Assembly: GCA_018398765.1 (NCBI GenBank)
Contig: JAHBMJ010000803.1
Span: 1 to 40,168 of the forward strand
Reading direction: 5' to 3'
Length of the DNA: 40,168 nt
From: Chromera velia
Taxonomy: Eukaryota > Sar > Chromeraceae
The position numbers were made by a program, and so were the translations under genes. Under the pieces are notes generated by a model. It was given only the letters and a program-made list of their open reading frames with translations, had not been told where the DNA came from and did no database searches. Positions 34,250 through 40,168 of the stretch are shown one piece after another (position 1 is the stretch's first letter; each line of letters starts with the position of its first letter).

Positions 34250-35220
34250 CAAAAGAAAACAAACAAAATGAAGCAATCAAGGAGACACACGGACTTCAGT
34301 TGGAGTCAGGAAGGGAGATTGGCGGAGGTCGGGGGAAGGGGATCGCTGGTGTGGAGGAAGAGGCATGCAGGGGAGGAAAGAAGACGATGAGGGAAAGAGG
34401 ACATGGATGCAGGCTTCCTTTCCTTCTTCCTCCGTTCATTGATTGATTGATGGCCGGAGTGATTCATTCAACGAGCTGTATGGAAAGAAAGAAAGGAAGA
34501 AAGAAAGAAAGAAAAGGGCAGGACGAGGCACCCGTCGTTGTATGTACACTAGCGTGACCAAAGACAAGAGAGAGAGAAGAGTTACTGACTGCTGCACTGT
34601 AGGTTAGTGGGGTGCATGGGTCGGAGGGTGGAGAACGGAAAGCGGCGGTGTTGGTAGCGAGAGGCAGAGGAGAGTAAAGTTACACAATGATGGGAGATGG
34701 GTGACCTTTGATTGTTTGGCTTTTCTTGATGTGTACAGAGAAGTGGAACGGGCATGCAGGGATTAATTCTTTCGATCAAGGTGGCATTTGCTTGAGGCTA
34801 ACGGGGGAGAAGGGGGCATCAAGGGATGGCGTGAGTCGAAAGGTGTGTCATGCAACATGCATGTGCACAGTCATTCCTTGAACGGTTGATCGATTTGTAT
34901 CGAGCGACTTGATCAAAGTTTGTCTCGACCAGTTGATCAGATGACTTCGGCCAGAGAGAGAGAGGAAAGGGATGGAGCGATCGTAGGATGAGATGGATCG
35001 AGAGGTCATGCAGGTGGATCGAGGGAGCTCGAGGAGGGCCTGGCACGGATTCTTTGCTCGATCTGTGCCTTTTCGAGGGTGGGGGACCAGCACGCACAAG
35101 AGCACGCAGCGTCTTCTGACCTTTTTTCCGTAACGCTCCGAAGGTGAAATGATCGACGTCTGAGAGTCTTTGGGGGGGGGGGAAACAAACAGTTCGCGCA
35201 ACTACGCGCAACCTGAACGT
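34250..35220. other. Downstream region of CDP-DAG synthase, no gene recognised
   Basis: Mixed-composition sequence with a (GAAA)n run near 34485-34515 and a G-run at 35171-35181. A minus-strand frame of 130 codons (34819-35211) shows no domain and has an overlapping open frame on the same strand; not called. Confidence 0.4.
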
Positions 35221-35377
35221 CTAGTGCGTTTAGTAACGCTGACTTTTCTATACAAAACTTTGGGAAACCGCTTCAATACACTGAAAAAATTGATCTATAC
35301 AGTTATCAGTAGTCATTACTCGCAATTACTCCTAGCAATTACTTATCACGCACTTATATGCAAAGTAATGCTTCAGA

Positions 35378-35379
<2 letters not shown>

Positions 35380-35411
<32 letters not shown>
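35380..35411. repeat. (AT)n microsatellite
   Basis: About 15 alternating AT units. Confidence 0.95.
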
Positions 35412-35413
<2 letters not shown>

Positions 35414-35799
35414 AAATGACTAAGAATCTCAGGTTACTAAAGATTGCATGAATACAAATTTTTACAAATTATATCCAGAATTATATAGTAATAGCTGCTT
35501 TATAAATAGCATAGCATAGCTGCCATAGCATAGCATTGATGTTCCGGGTCTTGCCCGCAGTCCACTACTGGAGGTCGGCTTCCACCATCAATATAAGGAG
35601 ATCAACAAATAATTAAATTACATAGTAAATTATACTTCCACTATATAAGTTAAAGCTAGAGTCGAAATGAACTTCTTTTGTAAATTTGACAATTTAATTT
35701 TATTGCCTAGTTAATTGCTCGCTTCGTTAACGCCTAGGTTGACACGTCAGATCACAGTGGAAAAATTTTAAAAAATTTAAAATTCTGGCACTTATCTAA

Positions 35800-36120
35800 G
35801 CTCCGCACTGTAAACATCTACTAAACTCCGCACCTGAAAGCGGCAAGCGCATGCATTCGGGGGACCAGAGGAGTGCAGGGGGAGGGCTGGGATGAAGCAG
35901 GAGTAGGCAGTGCACTGGTCATGACTGAGGGGTAGGAAGTACTTAGCAAATGCCGAAGAAGGTATTCAGATGGAGGAACGTCAAGTATGAGGTCGTATGA
36001 GAGAGAGAGCTAGCAGCGAGAGCAGTAACCAGGACAGAAGGAAGAGATGAAAGACGTATAGGCCAGAGGCTAGGAACAAACTTTAAGTCAATGCCCCCCC
36101 ACTAAGCTCCGCACTGTAAA
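35800..36120. repeat. Direct repeats AAGCTCCGCACTGTAAA about 303 bp apart
   Basis: Two copies of the 17-mer at about 35800-35816 and 36103-36119, with a degenerate third (AACTCCGCACCTGAAA) near 35824. The intervening segment is GA-rich and less AT-biased than its surroundings. Confidence 0.6.
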
Positions 36121-36179
36121 GAGACATAAAAAAAATATCAGAGTCATTTTTTTTTTAAATAATTTTTTTTTAAATAGAT

Positions 36180-36372
36180 CTTGACAAATAACTGTTGTTC
36201 AAGTGTTGTCAAAGTGTTACAAGGATGTTGTCCACATGTTGTAAAGAGTATTAAAAAGTGTTACATAAAGAATAACACTTTTTCAGGTGTTGTTGATATG
36301 TTGTTAGGGTGTTCTTCAGATGTTGCACAGAATGTTGCATAGTGTTGCTTGAAAAACAACACTTGTTGTGCC
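36180..36372. repeat. TGTTG-rich interspersed repeat
   Basis: About 190 bp dense in GTGTTG/ATGTTG words and bounded by poly-T/poly-A tracts. It resembles the sequence into which the hAT-like element inserted (17915-17957 joined to 19449-19590): compare TGTTGTTCAAGTGTTG here with TGTTGTTTAAGTGTTG there. Confidence 0.55.
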
Positions 36373-38201
36373 GATATATAAAAAAATAAAAAAAATACCA
36401 GCACCGTTTATTTTTTTTTTCTTTTTTTTTTTTAGAGTGCAGAGCCTAGGCACTTATGAACCTATAGACTTATAGCCTAGTCACTTAGGCTTAAGAGGTT
36501 AGTCTAAATTTCCGATTCTGAAACGCTCTCCTAGACGCTCTCTCTACATGTAAGTGGCATGCACTGAGCATTGCACTCACTCTTCCAACGCCATCATGAT
36601 CACTGCCGGTTACCATGAGAAACATGGATCGTTTTCATCTTTTTAAACGGAATGTGGGCGCGTTTGTGAGAAAAAGAATTAAACTAAGAAACTAGCTAAG
36701 AAATATGTGCAAGGATCGGCACATATCGGCACGGCAACCAATCATCTTTCGCGCTCCACTCGCCAGATGAACCGGTCCATCACCGCTTAATCAATCGCAA
36801 GCAGTGCCAAGCACGGACAGATTCTTGCATGCATGCACGCGCACATGCATGCATGCACTCGATTCATAACTGCGAGACCAACTCTTAAACTCGTCAGCCA
36901 CTGAGATTGTTTTCTTTGCTGATCTTCTTCGAGCGAACAACAACTCCACATGGTACAAGTAGACTCCAAAGAGATCTACAGGGTTCACCACTTTCCGAAG
37001 GAAGATAAAGTTCTTTCGCATGCATGCATGCAGAGGGAAAGGAAAGCAGAGCACAGGAGGGCAGATCCGCCCTCCAGTACAGAGACACACACGGATGCAC
37101 CGATGCCGAGAAGAATAGCTGGCCACCTTTCTTCAGTATGAACACACGGAGAGCCCTCCACCCTCGCCCTCTGTCACTTTTTTGTGGGTGTTTGTGTGTT
37201 TGATTGATTGATGCCAATCACCCTCCCCTCATTTTCCGACGACAGCATGCGAGTCACGGTCACTCAACCCACAATGAAGACGATTGATTAAGCAGACGTG
37301 CACACAGACCAAAGGCAGCACAGCCAACGGCAGAGGCAGGCAGGCACACATGCAGGGAGACAGGGACAGAGAGAGAGACACCAAGTCTGACCAGATAGGT
37401 CTTTTGACGTAGTGCACTTAAATGGAATTAAGGAACAAACGAAATGAAGGGTTCAAAAAAAGAGAGAGATAGAGAGAGAGAGAGAGAGAAAGAGAGACCA
37501 ATTCTGTACCTAGTGACCCTGTCTTCCATTCATCATGATTGACTGGGCTTAAACTGCTTGCCTGCCAGACGCATACAGAAAGCTTTAAGTGCTTCCTCCT
37601 TAGCTGTCTGCAATGCGTCAGATTCTTGAGGTGAAATGAACGGAGATGGGTAGAGGAAAGACAAAGTGCTGATTACGCAATCAATGCGGAAAGAGACAGA
37701 TTGATGGAAGTGGGGAGACAGTGAACATATGAGAAAGAACCAAACGGATCACCGACTTCATTTCGCATTGAGCGATGATCTGTGAAGACAAGAAGACATC
37801 CTTCATTCATTCATTCTTTCTTTCTTTCATCATGCCACTGAACAGACAGACCCAAAAATTGTTCTATTAATGTGTCTGTCTGGGGTAGGCACTCTCTTCA
37901 AACAAGAATTAATAAATGCATGAGCGAGAGAGGGACGTCGATTCACAACTTTTCTGTTCATTCTAAACTCTGAACACGGCACGCGCATGGATGGACACAG
38001 CAGACGCTTCTAAAAAATTCATGCATGCATGCATGCGAGAGATTGCTTCTTTCTTTTCTTTTCTTTTCTTTCTTTCTTTCTTTCTTTCTCGGTTTTCCTT
38101 CTGCAGATCGAAAGAAGGTGACCACGGAAAGAAAGGTGCGATCATCTTTTTTTCTTCTTCAGGCTTACTTTCCAGCGCCCGCATCATATTAATAAATGGC
38201 C
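36373..38201. other. Intergenic DNA, no gene recognised
   Basis: No convincing coding region. Contains CATGCATGCATGC clusters at about 36826-36858, 37019-37032 and 38020-38038, a GA run at 37466-37498, and a (TTTC)n run at about 38045-38092. Short frames of 60-110 codons look random. Confidence 0.45.
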
Positions 38202-40168
38202 TCAATGGAGAGGCCTTGCTCTTGCAGTACACAGACGCACAGACACAGGAGCCACTGTGGCCCCGAAAGAAGCCCCTCCAATCCCTTCAAGTGCGGGCCT
38301 CTGCATCGGAATGGGGGGTTGGGATGCGGGCCCTTCCCCCGAGTGCTGTCGTGCAAAAGCGGGGGCTGGCAAAGGGGGGTTTGCGGGTGCTCTGGTCCTC
38401 GCGTGGGGCGCTTCCCCTTCCTTTCTGGCTGACTGCAGAGGCAACTTGGGACGCTGCTGCACTTCTTGAGAGGAGACGGACATGGGGGACGACACAGATG
38501 CGGGCGCGGCTCTGTTGATCGTCTCCTCCTGTGTGGGCGTGTGTGGTTGTGCATTCGGCTGCCTGTTCACTGCTGTGGTGAAGATGCGGGAAGGGAGGGG
38601 GGGGGGGGGAGAAAAAGGAAAAGGGGGGGGAACAGAGGAAGCAGAAGAAGAGGAAGCCGAGGGCAAGTTCTGTGAAGAGCGGGGAAGGGGCACTGATGGT
38701 ATATCTGCTGCATCTCTGTGCGTCTCCACGCTCGTACCTGTGTTTGTGTTGTTCGGATTTCTTGAACTGTTCTGGGAAAACTCCATCATGTTGCGTTTCG
38801 GTTTCTCCTGCGCCGTCTCGTCTTGGTTCAGTGAAGTCTGTCTGTCTTGAAACAGGGGGGGGGGTCTCTTGGAAGGTGGGGGTGGGGGAAGAGGGCAAGA
38901 AAAGACTTGCTTTTTCTTTTGCCGTTCGGATTCTGCAGAGACCCCTGGGGCTTCATGATGTTGTCGGGGCCTCTTTCCACTCTCCCCAGAGGATGAACTT
39001 CCTCCCGTCTCGCCCCCTTTCGCTGTCCCTCTTTGGCTGTGGCTGTGCCGACTGTGACCGTGGTGCGAAGATCTGTGACGATGATGCTTCTCTATGCCTC
39101 TCTGCTTTGCCGCTTGGAGAATCTCATCGCACGAGGGAAGAATAACAGCACCCAGACCAATGGAGGGAGCGCTGGGGGCGCACACGTCTCCCGGAACGGC
39201 CACACGTGCCATTTGGGACCCCGGCAGCTCTCCCTTATCCACGCGCTGCCTCCATGCGCTGGTTTGTTCGTTCAGAACAGCGAATGTTTCAGAGAATGGA
39301 GTACCTCCGGGAGGCGATGTTTTTGGGATCCCCACAGTGTAGACAAACGACCCATTGTCCTTGAATGAAATCCCTGTTGTGGGATCTGTGTGGACATTCG
39401 CAGGGTCACTGCGGAGAGGCAGTTGGTTGCCAGTGGAGGAAGTGTGCGTTGTCTTCATGTCAGTGCTGTGATCACTCTTGCAGGCGCCTCGAGACTCCGG
39501 GTGGTGATGTGCCGCCGCCGCCGCCGTACCATCGCCCCACAGGTGGTGAGACGACTCGGAGACTCCGAGGTCGATCTTGGAGGCGCGTCTCCTCTGCTTC
39601 TGAAAGTCGGGTTGCAGGGCGTAGTGGTGGAATTGGTCGCGCGAGAGCTGCAACGCCGCACAGTGAGAGGGTTGACAAATTTGAAAAAAAAAACTCAAAG
39701 AACCAAAGGTTTTCCTTCCGGCACTAATTTGAAAGACCCGACGAAAATTCCGTTCACATGACGGTCAAGAGAAGGAGACATCTGGGAACAAAATGTTGCT
39801 GAAGCTTCTTGCGTTCCTCAAATATGTTGTTCTTTCTCCCCCTTTTCGTTGTTTCTGCCTCTTGTTCTCCTTTGGCCCAGAAACCTACCCCTCTCTTTTC
39901 CACAACGCAAGCTTTCGCTTTCTATCTCTCTCTCTTTCTGCATATGCAGCTCACTGAACCTGTTCAGATCAGCTGTCTTCTTCTCTTCTTTCTCCCCCGA
40001 CCCTCTTCAAGACACTCCCTCACTCACTGACTCACTCACTCACTCACCTCGAGAGACGCAAACGCCCCAACAGTCTCCACAGGGACCGGCCCCTGCTTCT
40101 CCTCCATGGCCGACAGCCTAGAGATCTTCTTGTCCTTTTGGTGCTTCAGGAACAGCTGGACGGCATAC
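38202..40168 (-). CDS. 3' part of an unrecognised gene; long disordered C-terminus (partial)
   Basis: Two exons seen. The first, 40168-40048, enters from beyond the window edge and reads YAVQLFLKHQKDKKISRLSA then MEEKQGPVPVETVGAFASLE; it ends in a GTGAGT donor. A TTGCAG acceptor opens the last exon, 39647-38202, 482 codons including the stop, in matching phase. The first 45 residues (LSRDQFHHYALQPDFQKQRR onward) look folded or helical. The rest is low-complexity: His/Ser-rich near the middle (HHRHRSSHHGHSRHSHSQ), then poly-Pro and Ser/Gln-rich. No domain recognised, so no function is given; the defining part may lie outside the window. The single long open frame with normal splice signals makes a real gene likely. 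Confidence 0.7.

Overview
This is a nuclear window from an intron-rich protist. Gene-dense stretches, where genes are cut into short exons by many 100-1400 bp introns, alternate with AT-rich, repeat-filled intergenic DNA. Nothing prokaryotic, organellar or viral is visible. A photosynthetic alveolate such as a chromerid (Chromera/Vitrella) is my best guess. It rests on the gene repertoire, the long pyrimidine-rich introns and the many TGCATGCA motifs (a known apicomplexan AP2-factor target). This is inference, not proof. Exon models were built by hand from homology, reading phase and splice sites; no alignment tool was run.

Layout. (1) 309-3893, minus: complete Rab11-type small GTPase in six exons; its last exon, 1.36 kb from the previous one, supplies the Cys-Cys prenylation end. 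(2) 3894-6655: AT-rich intergenic DNA with a 350-bp inverted-repeat element. (3) 6656-12326, minus: COQ9-like mitochondrial ubiquinone-biosynthesis protein in about ten exons, with an unusually long disordered tail. (4) 12832-16180, plus: HIR-type SPFH/band-7 protein in nine exons. Genes 3 and 4 are head-to-head across 505 bp holding an inverted repeat and several TGCATGCA motifs. (5) About 17.2-25.9 kb: a repeat district with a roughly 4-kb terminal-inverted-repeat element, a nested hAT-like insertion with perfect 8-bp target duplications, two arrays of one 30-bp minisatellite on either side of a 480-bp CA/TA block, a 560-bp foldback palindrome and several microsatellites. (6) 26410-26700, minus: intronless LSM8. 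(7) About 27.8-34.25 kb, plus: CDP-diacylglycerol synthase in about 14 exons. (8) 34.25-38.2 kb: intergenic DNA with repeats. (9) 38202-40168, minus: 3' part of an unrecognised gene running off the right edge.

The five recognised genes are housekeeping functions (membrane traffic, ubiquinone synthesis, membrane microdomains, U6 snRNP/mRNA decay, phospholipid synthesis) with no shared pathway. I found no defence island, biosynthetic cluster or other new multi-gene system. The observations most worth following are a near-invariant G at intron position -4 (31 of 35 inferred acceptors end in GCAG), the nested hAT-like element, the foldback palindrome, the 30-bp minisatellite family and the structured bidirectional promoter.
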